Assembly: GCF_018310535.1 (NCBI RefSeq)
Contig: NZ_CP074102.1
Location: 2,232,001-2,296,000 of the forward strand
DNA: 64,000 nucleotides
DNA from: Streptomyces mirabilis
GTDB taxonomy: Bacteria > Actinomycetota > Actinomycetes > Streptomycetales > Streptomycetaceae
Direction of reading: 5' to 3'
This document shows, piece by piece, positions 45,035 to 52,904 of this stretch (positions are counted from its first letter, which is position 1; each line of letters opens with the position of its first letter). The notes beneath the pieces are model-generated. The model was not told the DNA's origin. It worked only from the letters and a program-made list of their open reading frames with translations, and made no database searches. The position numbers were made by a program, and so were the translations under genes.

Positions 45035-46581
45035 ACGTCCCTCCTGCGCAGGCGCCAGGCCGCGAGAGCGAGCGCCACGGCCACGTACGCGCACAGAACG
45101 GCGAAGCCGTTCCACGGGGCCATGGGGTAACAGCCGCTCTCCGGGAGGCAGTTGTGCTGCACCTGGGGGTAGTACGTCACGCCCTGCTGGACCGCGAAGG
45201 CCGCCGCCGGGGTCGCGCGCAGCAGCCAGTTCGCGATCGGGAGCGGGAGGGCGAAGGCAAGGATCTGCGGGAGGATCACAAGGACCACGACGGCCGTGAT
45301 CGCGCCCGCGCTGTTGCGGAGTATCGCTCCCAGGGCGAGGGCGAGGACTGCCACCAGGGACAGCAGTGCCGCGCTGCCCACCACCGCCCGCAGGGCGGGT
45401 GAGTCGAGGAGTGACAGGTCGGGGTAGGCGGGTGGCGCGAAGCCGTGGGCACGCATCGTGCGTTGGGCCAGGGGGAAGGTGATCGCCGTGGCGGGCAGGC
45501 TGACGGCGAAGGTGACGCCCCCGATCACCAGGGCCTTCGCGGCGAGGACCCGCACCCGGCGCGGGGTCGCCGTGAACGTCGTACGGATCATGCCGCGCTT
45601 GTACTCGGTCGTGATGAACAGGGCCCCCAGGGCGACCATGAAGAGGACGGCCACGAAGACGCCCTGGAAGCTCATCTGGACGCTGTCGCCACCGGTCTCG
45701 TCGGGGGCGATGTCGCCCTGGCCGGTGAGGGTGTAGACACCGGTCGCGGAGACGGTGGTGGTGCCCGGCTCGGCGCGGGCTGGGCCGGATTGCGGGGTGT
45801 CCGGGTCACTCGGATCGGGGGCGCCCACGTCCGTGCTCGTCCAGGCGGCCGAGCCGGTCGCGGTGGCGCCGCTCAGGGCCAGGTGGTCGAAGGTCGCTCC
45901 GGCGGTCGTGCCGCCGGCCGTCTCCGACGTGCCGCCGAACGAGCGGCGCAGGTTGCTGTGCAGCGGTGAGGCGACGAACAGTCCCGCCTGTGCCGTTTTC
46001 GGCAGCTCCGGCAGGGTGACCGAGCCGACCTTCGTCCAGTGGGCGCCGTCGGAGGACTCGTATCCGGTCAGGCGGGTGCCCGAGCGGGTCATGCGCAGCC
46101 AGTGCGGGGCCGTACCGGAGGCGGCACTGCCCGCCTTGTCGTGCGTGAAGTTCCACTGGAGGCGGACGCCGTGGTCGGGGGTGAGCATCAGGGCCGCGTA
46201 CGGGCTGCCGGCCTTCGTGCTCGCCTTGACCAGCACGCCGGCCTTCGCCCACGGCTCCGGGTCCCGGCCGGCGCCGCCCTTCAGGTCGGACACGCGGACC
46301 GTCACGCTGCCGTCCGCCGGGAGGGACTGGTGGACGTAGTGGAAGCTGTCGTTGACGCGGGTGCCGTCGGGCCCGACGGTGACCGGGTGCTCGTTGGAAT
46401 CGTCGACGGAGCCGCTCGCGGCGAGCTGGGAGATGGCGACCGTGACCGCCGCCGCCACGACGAGCGCCAGCACCCACACGCGCACCGTCCAGAACTTGCT
46501 CCATTCCGCGCGCAACAGGCGCCCGAATCCCTCGCGGGCGGGCTTGAGCGGGGAACGGTAGGGAGTGACGGTCGAGGTCAT
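45031..46581 (-). CDS. ABC-2 permease with large extracytoplasmic beta-sandwich insert
   Basis: The 516-residue protein has the usual first membrane segment (residues 34-54), then a domain of about 230 residues before membrane segment 2. The insert reads like a DUF1349 or concanavalin-like lectin fold (KAGVLVKASTKAGSPYAALML, VRLQWNFTHDKAG, SDGAHWTKVGSVTLP, AQAGLFVASPLHSNLRRSFGG), followed by an Asp/Pro/Thr-rich linker. The rest (FVAVLFMVALGALFITTEYKRGMIRTTF onward, in blocks) is ordinary permease. ATG 46581 overlaps the ATPase stop. Confidence 0.88.
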   Translation of the reverse strand: MTSTVTPYRSPLKPAREGFGRLLRAEWSKFWTVRVWVLALVVAAAVTVAISQLAASGSVDDSNEHPVTVGPDGTRVNDSFHYVHQSLPADGSVTVRVSDLKGGAGRDPEPWAKAGVLVKASTKAGSPYAALMLTPDHGVRLQWNFTHDKAGSAASGTAPHWLRMTRSGTRLTGYESSDGAHWTKVGSVTLPELPKTAQAGLFVASPLHSNLRRSFGGTSETAGGTTAGATFDHLALSGATATGSAAWTSTDVGAPDPSDPDTPQSGPARAEPGTTTVSATGVYTLTGQGDIAPDETGGDSVQMSFQGVFVAVLFMVALGALFITTEYKRGMIRTTFTATPRRVRVLAAKALVIGGVTFAVSLPATAITFPLAQRTMRAHGFAPPAYPDLSLLDSPALRAVVGSAALLSLVAVLALALGAILRNSAGAITAVVVLVILPQILAFALPLPIANWLLRATPAAAFAVQQGVTYYPQVQHNCLPESGCYPMAPWNGFAVLCAYVAVALALAAWRLRRRDV

Positions 46582-47522
46582 CGGGGCACCTCGCCGTCCG
46601 TCGGGTCCGGAATCGACGTGAACTCCGCCGCGTCCCGGGTGAGCTCCATGTACGCCTCCTCCAACGACGCCCGGTGCGCGCCGACCTCGGCGAAGGGGAC
46701 GCCGGCCGCGGCGAGCAGCGCGACGATCCGCTCCGCGGGCAGACCGGTGACCGTGAGGGTGTCGGCTCCGGTGACCGCGACCGTGCCGCCCTCCCGGGTG
46801 AGCAGCTCCATCGCCTCCGTGCGGGCGCCCGTGCGCAGGGCCACGCGGTCGCCGGACGCGGCGGCGAGCAGGGTGGCGACAGAGGTGTCCGCGATGAGGC
46901 GGCCACGGCCGACGACCACGAGGTGGTGAGCGGTGTCCTCCAGCTCGCTCATGAGGTGGCTGGAGACCAGGACGGCGCGGCCTTCCCCGGCCAGCCGGCG
47001 CAGCAGGCCGCGGATCCACTGGATGCCCTCGGGATCAAGGCCGTTGACCGGTTCGTCGAGCAGGAGGACCGGAGGGTCTCCCAGCAACGCGGCCGCTATG
47101 CCCAGGCGTTGGCGCATACCGAGTGAGTAGCCGCCCGCGCGGCGGCGGGCGGCCTGGTCCATGCCGACCTGTTCGAGAACCTCGTCGACCCGGCGCAGGG
47201 ACAGCCCGTGCGAGTGCGCCAGCCAGCGCAGATGGTCGCGTCCGCGCCGGCTCGGGTGCAGGGCGGCCGCGTCGAGGAGCGCGCCGACCTCCAACAGCGG
47301 TGAGCGCAGGGCGTGGTAGGGACGGCCGCCGATGAGCGCGCGCCCCTCGTCGGGGGTGTCCAGGCCGAGCACGGCCCGCATGGTGGTGGACTTGCCCGCC
47401 CCGTTCGGACCCACGAAACCGGTGACCTGTCCCGGCCGGACGGTGAAGGTGAGTCCGTCGACCGCGACGGTCCGCCCGAACCGCTTGCGCAAGTCCTGGA
47501 CTTCGATCGTTGCATCGCTCAT
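46578..47522 (-). CDS. ABC transporter ATP-binding protein, second exporter
   Basis: The 314-residue protein shows Walker A GPNGAGKST, signature YSLGMRQRLGIA, Walker B VLLLDEPVNGLDPEG and VSSHLMSEL. It is closely related to the first exporter's ATPase (same C-terminal layout), suggesting ancient duplication of the region. ATG 47522 is chosen over an upstream start at 47567. It heads the exporter operon, divergent from the kinase gene. Confidence 0.95.
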   Translation of the reverse strand: MSDATIEVQDLRKRFGRTVAVDGLTFTVRPGQVTGFVGPNGAGKSTTMRAVLGLDTPDEGRALIGGRPYHALRSPLLEVGALLDAAALHPSRRGRDHLRWLAHSHGLSLRRVDEVLEQVGMDQAARRRAGGYSLGMRQRLGIAAALLGDPPVLLLDEPVNGLDPEGIQWIRGLLRRLAGEGRAVLVSSHLMSELEDTAHHLVVVGRGRLIADTSVATLLAAASGDRVALRTGARTEAMELLTREGGTVAVTGADTLTVTGLPAERIVALLAAAGVPFAEVGAHRASLEEAYMELTRDAAEFTSIPDPTDGEVPR

Positions 47523-47680
47523 GCCAGCGAGACTAGGGACGGGCGGGCCTCGCCGTCGTCCCGCCACGGAGCCGTCTTCGGCGCCCCTGTCACGAGGGAC
47601 GGACCGTCGGCCGGGTCCCCCGTGTGAGGGAGAAACCCCAGGGTGACGCGCTGCGGCGCGTCCGACGGCACAATGGCGGC

Positions 47681-48871
47681 ATGGGCGAGGACACGGCGCG
47701 ACACGGCGAAGGAATCGCGGGGGTGCGGAAGTTGCTGCGGCACTTCCCCGCCTCCGTGACCTACCCGGCTGCCCTCGCGCTCCTCGCCTGCGCCGAGGTC
47801 CTGATCCGGCTCGGGGGCCTGCGCGAGAACCTGTCGCTCGCCCTGCTGCTCGGGGTCTGCACCACCCTTCCGCTCACCTTCGTACTGGGCGCCGACCGGG
47901 TCCTGCCGGCGCGGGCCGGGGCCGCCGTGGCCGTGACCTCGGCGGGCGTGCTGGCGCTGGCGCCGTTCCGCACCCTCACGCTGGCGGGGGTGGCGGCCCA
48001 GCTGGCCTCGGTGTACTGGCTGGGACGGGCGGGGGCGCCCCGGCTCAGCGGAATACTCGTCGTGCCGTACGTCGTGCTGGCCCTCGTCAGCCAGGACGAC
48101 CTCACCACCCGGGTGATGGCCGTGCTGGTGGCCACGCTCGCCTCGGCGGCGGCCGCGACGGGCATCACGCACCACGTCCGCAGCGCCGCGCTGGCCCACA
48201 GCGCGACGGAGCGGGCCTTCGCGGACACGCTCCTCGCCCACGCCGCACGGGGTGAACGGGCACGTATCGCGAGGGAGTTGCACGACGTGGTCGCGCACCA
48301 CATCTCGATGATCGCCGTGCAGGCCGAGACGGCCAGGCTGACCACCGCAGGGCTCCCGGCCGACGGCGCCACCCGGCTGCTCGCCATCGGGGACACCGCG
48401 CGGACCGCGCTGACGGAGATGCGGCGCCTGCTGGGGGTGCTGCGGGAGGACGCCGACACGGGGGTCAACCGGCGTCCACAGCCGGGGCTGCGCCAGCTCC
48501 TGGAGCTCATCGACGAGTCCCGGGACGCCTCCGGCTCCCGTACGCGGCTGATCGTCAGCGGGCCGGTCGCCCCGCTCGACCCGGGCATCGAGGTCACCGC
48601 GTACCGGATCGTGCAGGAGGCCCTCACCAACGCTCGCCGACATGCTCCGGGTGCCGCCGTCGACGTCGAACTTCGTTACCGGGAGGACGACTTGGCGATC
48701 CGTGTGCGCGACAACGGGCCGGGGCCCGCGTCCCCGACCGCCGGGCACGGCCTGCTCGGCATGCGCGAGCGGGCCGCCACGGTCGGAGGCACCCTGCGCA
48801 CCGGGCCGGCGCGTGGCGGTGGCTTCCTGGTCGAGGCGCGGCTGCCGGTGCGGGCGGAGGCTCTCGTATGA
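47681..48871 (+). CDS. sensor histidine kinase, second system
   Basis: The 396-residue kinase has several membrane segments between residues 25 and 160, an H-box with His201 (RARIARELHDVVAHHISMI), and HATPase motifs (EALTNARRHAPG, VRDNGPGP, GHGLLGMRERAATVGG). ATG 47681 is used; a GTG at 47624 would place it in the divergent promoter region. It is coupled to the response regulator by an ATGA overlap. Confidence 0.94.
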   Translation: MGEDTARHGEGIAGVRKLLRHFPASVTYPAALALLACAEVLIRLGGLRENLSLALLLGVCTTLPLTFVLGADRVLPARAGAAVAVTSAGVLALAPFRTLTLAGVAAQLASVYWLGRAGAPRLSGILVVPYVVLALVSQDDLTTRVMAVLVATLASAAAATGITHHVRSAALAHSATERAFADTLLAHAARGERARIARELHDVVAHHISMIAVQAETARLTTAGLPADGATRLLAIGDTARTALTEMRRLLGVLREDADTGVNRRPQPGLRQLLELIDESRDASGSRTRLIVSGPVAPLDPGIEVTAYRIVQEALTNARRHAPGAAVDVELRYREDDLAIRVRDNGPGPASPTAGHGLLGMRERAATVGGTLRTGPARGGGFLVEARLPVRAEALV

Positions 48872-49671
48872 CGACCGCCGCAGAGGCCTCGGTAGCCGAA
48901 GGACCGGTCCCTGCCGTGCGGATCGTGGTGGCCGACGACCACGAGGTGGTGCGCGCCGGGTACGCCGGACTTCTCGCCACCCAGGCGGACTTCACCGTCG
49001 TCGGCACGGCGTGCGACGGCGCCGAGGCGGTGCGGGTCTGCCGGGAGCGGCGTCCCGACGTGGTCCTCATGGACGTACGGATGCCGGTCATGGACGGGAT
49101 CCAGGCCACCGCCGAGCTGATGGAGCCGGAGGCCGGGGACGCGCCGCGCGTACTCATCCTCACCACCTTCGATCTGGACGAGCATGTGTATGACGCGCTC
49201 GTGGCCGGGGCGAGCGGGTTCCTGCTGAAGGACGTGACGGCGGAGCGGCTGTTCGAGGCGGTACGGGTCGTGGCCGCCGGGGAGGCGCTGCTCGCGCCCG
49301 TCATCACCCGTCGGCTGATCGCCGAGTTCGCCCGGCTCAAACCCAGGGCGCCGACGGGGACGGCGCTCGGCGTGCTCACCCCGCGCGAGACGGAGGTGTT
49401 GCGGCTGCTGGCGGAAGGGCTGTCCAACCCGGAGATCGCCGCGCGGCTTCAGGTGGGCGAGGAGACCGTGAAGACCCATGTCAGCCGGGTGCTGTCCAAG
49501 CTGGGGCTGCGCGACCGTACGCAGGCGGTCGTGACGGCGTACGAGACGGGGCTGGTCGTGCCGCGTGCGGCGGCCCCGGAGGCGTTCGGGCGCCAGGATC
49601 CGCGGGGGGAGGACATGCGTGGGATGAGACCGAGTGGGGAGGGACTGCGTGGACAGGGGTGGCGGGGTTAG
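48868..49671 (+). CDS. LuxR/NarL-type response regulator, second system
   Basis: The 267-residue protein has receiver motifs RIVVADDHEVVRAGYAGLL, Asp69 in VVLMDVRMPVMDG, and LKDVTAERLFEA, then the HTH LTPRETEVLRLLAEGLSNPEIA. A C-terminal extension of about 30 Gly/Arg/Met residues has no known function. The stop is followed immediately by the convergent FUSC-type gene. Confidence 0.95.
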   Translation: MTTAAEASVAEGPVPAVRIVVADDHEVVRAGYAGLLATQADFTVVGTACDGAEAVRVCRERRPDVVLMDVRMPVMDGIQATAELMEPEAGDAPRVLILTTFDLDEHVYDALVAGASGFLLKDVTAERLFEAVRVVAAGEALLAPVITRRLIAEFARLKPRAPTGTALGVLTPRETEVLRLLAEGLSNPEIAARLQVGEETVKTHVSRVLSKLGLRDRTQAVVTAYETGLVVPRAAAPEAFGRQDPRGEDMRGMRPSGEGLRGQGWRG

Positions 49672-50718
49672 TCAGGCGGGGCTGGGGGCCGGTGTGCGGC
49701 GGCGCGGGACCGGCAGAACGCAGCAGGCCGACGCGACCGCCAGGACCGCGCCGACCGCGATCGCCCCGAGACGGGTGGGCAGCAGGTCCTGCGCGTCCTG
49801 GCCGAAGTAGCCAAGGAGGAGGGAGAGGGCGGTGGTCATGCCGGCGGCCCAGTAGGCGTAGTTCAGCGGACGCAGCCACAGGGCGACGGCCAGTACGGCG
49901 AAGATCAGGACGACGGAGGTCCGGCCCGTGATGCCGGCGGCGGCCACCGCGGTGGCGAGCAGTGTGCCGGCGCAGGCGCCGACCAGGCGCTCGACTCCCT
50001 TGCGTATGACGTCGTCGCGGCCGCGGTTGCCACTCGCGACCACGTACACGGTCAGGACCATCCACGGCCAGTGGTGGTCGAAGAGGAGCCGTCCGAGGGT
50101 GAAGGCCGCGGCGACGGCGGCGGCCATCTGCCATGCCATGCGGGTGCTGGGGACGGGGCGCAGTCGGGAGGCTCGTCGGAGGCGGTGCGGCTCCGGGTCG
50201 GGCTGCCAGGGGCCGAGGCGGTCGGCGGACATCTGGACCAGCCAGACGCAGCCGCATGCCAGCAGCCCGATCACCGCCGACCAGCCCCAGCTCACCAGCG
50301 CGCTCTGGGCCCTGGGCGGCAGCGCGGGGCCGGGGACGACGAGCAGGGCGACCAGCGGCAACGTCATCAGCGTGCCCGCCTTCGTCGCGGCCGGACCGAA
50401 GCGGCGGATCCAGATGGGCAAGGAGATGGCGAGGGTGAACACCGCGGCGCCGAGTGCGTAGTGGTCGGCGATCAGGTGGCCGAGCAGGGTCGCCGCACCG
50501 GCCAGGGCGGGCAGCAGGACGCAGGCCATGAGGCGACCGCGGGCACCGGCGGTCCGTTGGGTGCGGGCCAGGGTGAGGGTCAGCGCGACCGCGAGGACGA
50601 GGACGTCCGTGTGCAGTGCGGCGGTGTCCTCCAGCCACAGGGCGAGGGAGTAGGAGAGCAGCACGGCCGTCATGGTCAGCGCTGCTTCGTAAGCATTGCG
50701 TATGTGTTTGACGGGCAT
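49672..50718 (-). CDS. FUSC-family-like membrane protein
   Basis: The 348-residue protein has eight to ten hydrophobic segments and, in the second half, the FUSC-type GRDDVIRKGVERLVGACAGTLLA motif. Such proteins are aromatic-acid or fusaric-acid resistance exporters. TACTAT lies seven bases before the ATG, so the message may be leaderless. It is divergent from a MarR gene, which is the likely regulator. Confidence 0.86.
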   Translation of the reverse strand: MPVKHIRNAYEAALTMTAVLLSYSLALWLEDTAALHTDVLVLAVALTLTLARTQRTAGARGRLMACVLLPALAGAATLLGHLIADHYALGAAVFTLAISLPIWIRRFGPAATKAGTLMTLPLVALLVVPGPALPPRAQSALVSWGWSAVIGLLACGCVWLVQMSADRLGPWQPDPEPHRLRRASRLRPVPSTRMAWQMAAAVAAAFTLGRLLFDHHWPWMVLTVYVVASGNRGRDDVIRKGVERLVGACAGTLLATAVAAAGITGRTSVVLIFAVLAVALWLRPLNYAYWAAGMTTALSLLLGYFGQDAQDLLPTRLGAIAVGAVLAVASACCVLPVPRRRTPAPSPA

Positions 50719-50750
50719 GGTGCCGATAGTAGAGGGATCAAGGCTGATAA

Positions 50751-50772
50751 ATAGTAAGTTTTAGATTACGAT
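50751..50772. promoter_or_regulatory. MarR operator candidate and overlapping promoter
   Basis: ATAGTAA (50751-50757) and TTACGAT (50766-50772) form an inverted repeat with 6 of 7 matches and 8-bp spacing in an unusually AT-rich stretch. TACGAT (50767-50772) lies six bases before the MarR GTG, giving a leaderless start with CTGATA as possible -35 17 bp upstream. Confidence 0.6.
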
Positions 50773-50778
50773 AAGAGG

Positions 50779-51249
50779 GTGGACCATCTTTCCTATGCCG
50801 CCCAGATCCGACGTGGTGTCGTCCGCCTCAATCGGCGGCTGCGGCAGGAGCGGGGCGAGGGCGGCCTCAGTCCGAATCAGCTGGGGGTGCTGGGGCACTT
50901 GCGTCGGCACGGGGCGGCGACGCCCGGCGAGGTCGCGGCGGCCGAGCGGCAGCGGCCGCAGTCGTTGACCCGGGTCTTCGCCGAGCTGGAGGCGGACGGG
51001 CTGATCGCGCGGACGGCCGACAGCGCGGACCGGCGCCAGTCCGTGCTGACGCTCACCGTGGAGGGGCTGCGGGCGCTGGAGTGGGACATGGCTGAGCGGG
51101 ATGCCTGGCTGGCGGCGGCGCTCGGCACGTTGAACGAGACCGAGCGCGAGGTGCTGCGGCTGGCAGGGGCGCTGATGGACCGCCTCGCGGATACGGAGCC
51201 TCAGGAGCCTTCGTCCGGGACGGCCGAGCTTCGGAGGCCTTCGCTTTAG
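50779..51249 (+). CDS. MarR-family transcriptional regulator
   Basis: The 156-residue protein has the MarR winged helix (LSPNQLGVLGHLRRHGAATPGEVAAAERQRPQ in two blocks, then SLTRVFAELEADGLIARTADSADRRQS in two blocks). The DRRQS wing is typical. GTG 50779 is preceded by AAGAGG, which abuts the start too closely to act as a ribosome site. It probably represses itself and the divergent FUSC-type gene in response to a small aromatic compound. Confidence 0.93.
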   Translation: MDHLSYAAQIRRGVVRLNRRLRQERGEGGLSPNQLGVLGHLRRHGAATPGEVAAAERQRPQSLTRVFAELEADGLIARTADSADRRQSVLTLTVEGLRALEWDMAERDAWLAAALGTLNETEREVLRLAGALMDRLADTEPQEPSSGTAELRRPSL

Positions 51250-51275
51250 CGGCCTTCTTCTCGGGAGGCTCCGCT

Positions 51276-52625
51276 TCAGAAGCCGCCGCCGAAGTCTCCT
51301 CCTCCGCCGCCGCCGAAGTCGCCGCCACCGCCGTCCCCGAAGCCGCCGCCGAAGTCGCCGGGGTCGAAGTCGGAGCCGGAGACGTCACCGCCGCCGTAGC
51401 CGCCGAAGTCTCCGTAACCGGAGCCGTAGTCGGACGCGTAGGAAGGAGTGGCCATCACGCTGCCGAGCAGGGTGCCGACGAGGAGTCCGGGGAGGAGGCC
51501 GCCGCCGAAGTAGCCGCCCGCCCAGGGGCCGTAGGCCGGTCCGGCGTCCCAGTACGGGCGGCGGCCGTAGTCGGTGTCGACCTCGCGGACCGCCGGGGCG
51601 CGGCCGTCCGCCAGACGGGCCTGGTCCGCCGCGCAGACCGGGACCTCGCGGGGAGCGCCGCCTGCCGGGGTCCAGGTCGCGTCGGCGACCGACGGGCCGT
51701 GTCGCGGGTCGAAGAAGCAGGGGGCGCGGCGTTCGGGCAGGGGCTTGCCCTCGCGACGGGCGGACAGGAGCGCGAGGGAGAAGCGGCCGTCCTCCAGGGA
51801 CTGGGTGACGGCGCGTACGTCCTCCGGGCGGTGGGCCGCGGCCATGGACGACTTCGCCTGTTCGTAGGCGTCGAGCGCGCGTTCGTAGTCGGCGCGCATC
51901 GCGTCGTCGGCGCCGGCCTCGGCGGGGTGGAAGTCGAGCCGGTCGAGTTCCTCGCCGAACGCGGTGATGTCCTCGTCGACGACCACGCGGAGTTTGTCCA
52001 GTGCTTCCTGTTGTTCCCGCTCTTTGCGCCGGCGGTTGCGGCGTACGAGGGTGTAGGCGCCCGCGCCGCCCGCCACGGCTACCGCGGCCACCGCGATGAG
52101 GGCGCCGGTGGAGACGCCGTTCCCGTCGGTCGAGCTCCAGCTCTTGGGGGCCGAGCCGTTGATGTTGGCCAGGGCGCGGTCCGCGAAGTTGTTCAGCTGG
52201 GTCTTCGCGGGTTCGCCCTGGACGCTGGTGACGAGGTTCTGGACAGCGGTGCGGGGCGTGACCGCGGTGTCGGCGCGGGCGTCGAAGCGGGTGCCCAGTC
52301 TGATGGCGTACAGGCCTGTGATGCCGGTGTCGGTGCGGAGGTTCTGGAAGAGGTTCTGGGTGGGGAAGTCCGCGGGGAGGACGGCCACGAAGACGGGCTT
52401 GTTCGCGTTCTTGATCTTCTTGGCCAGGGTGTCGGCGTCTGCCTTGGAGAGTTGTGCGGAGGCTGCCGGGTCCACGTAGACGGGGCTCTTGCGGAGGGCT
52501 GCCGCCACTGTTCCCACGTCTGTGGCCGCGTGGGCGGGGGGTGCGGTGAGGGTGAGTGCCGTGAGGGCGGCGAGTGTCAGCGCGATCAGCAGTCCGGGGA
52601 GCCCTCGGATCAGTGCGGCCTTCAT
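51276..52625 (-). CDS. secreted/membrane TPM-domain protein with Gly-rich tail
   Basis: The 449-residue protein has a signal peptide (basic start, LLIALTLAALTALTLTAPPAHA), a TPM-like extracytoplasmic domain (VYVDPAASAQLSKADADTLA onward), one membrane segment (about residues 175-197, GALIAVAAVAVAGGAGAYTLV), a cytoplasmic coiled coil, and a tail of GGGDFGGGF-type repeats that resembles the YgcG family. ATG 52625 is preceded by GGAGAT. The role is unknown. Confidence 0.88.
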   Translation of the reverse strand: MKAALIRGLPGLLIALTLAALTALTLTAPPAHAATDVGTVAAALRKSPVYVDPAASAQLSKADADTLAKKIKNANKPVFVAVLPADFPTQNLFQNLRTDTGITGLYAIRLGTRFDARADTAVTPRTAVQNLVTSVQGEPAKTQLNNFADRALANINGSAPKSWSSTDGNGVSTGALIAVAAVAVAGGAGAYTLVRRNRRRKEREQQEALDKLRVVVDEDITAFGEELDRLDFHPAEAGADDAMRADYERALDAYEQAKSSMAAAHRPEDVRAVTQSLEDGRFSLALLSARREGKPLPERRAPCFFDPRHGPSVADATWTPAGGAPREVPVCAADQARLADGRAPAVREVDTDYGRRPYWDAGPAYGPWAGGYFGGGLLPGLLVGTLLGSVMATPSYASDYGSGYGDFGGYGGGDVSGSDFDPGDFGGGFGDGGGGDFGGGGGGDFGGGF

Positions 52626-52697
52626 ATCTCCGAAGCTACCTGAACGTGCGCAAAACTGGGCATCGGGGCCGGTGGGGGTGGGGTGGCCCGAGGGGTT

Positions 52698-52857
52698 CTC
52701 GCCCCCGCCGCCCCTATCGATTCCCACCCCCAGGGGCTCCGCCCCCAGATCCCCACATCGGCCTGAACGGCCTCGTCCTCGAACGCCGGACGGGCTGGGG
52801 ATGCGCGTAGCGCGTAGCGCCCCTCCAGGGGCGCGGGGAACTGCGCGACCAGCCCCC
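52698..52857 (+). repeat. composite intergenic repeat, left copy
   Basis: Three blocks occur in the same order here and at 58091-58219: a 19-mer (52698-52716), an 18-mer CCCCAGGGGCTCCGCCCC (52728-52745), and a 33-mer (52825-52857). Between the second and third lies another familiar Streptomyces element (52759-52797, core AACGCCGGACGGGCTG) that is absent from the right copy. Confidence 0.8.
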
Positions 52858-52904
52858 ACTCGCCCGCAGCCCGAAGGCCGCGCGGGCGGGTGGGGGCGGT
52901 GGGG

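Noticed and set aside
38872..50718. Antibiotic biosynthesis cluster suggested by two exporters and two kinases
   Set aside because: No biosynthetic enzymes (PKS, NRPS, lanthipeptide or terpene) are present; the methyltransferase alone is not enough.
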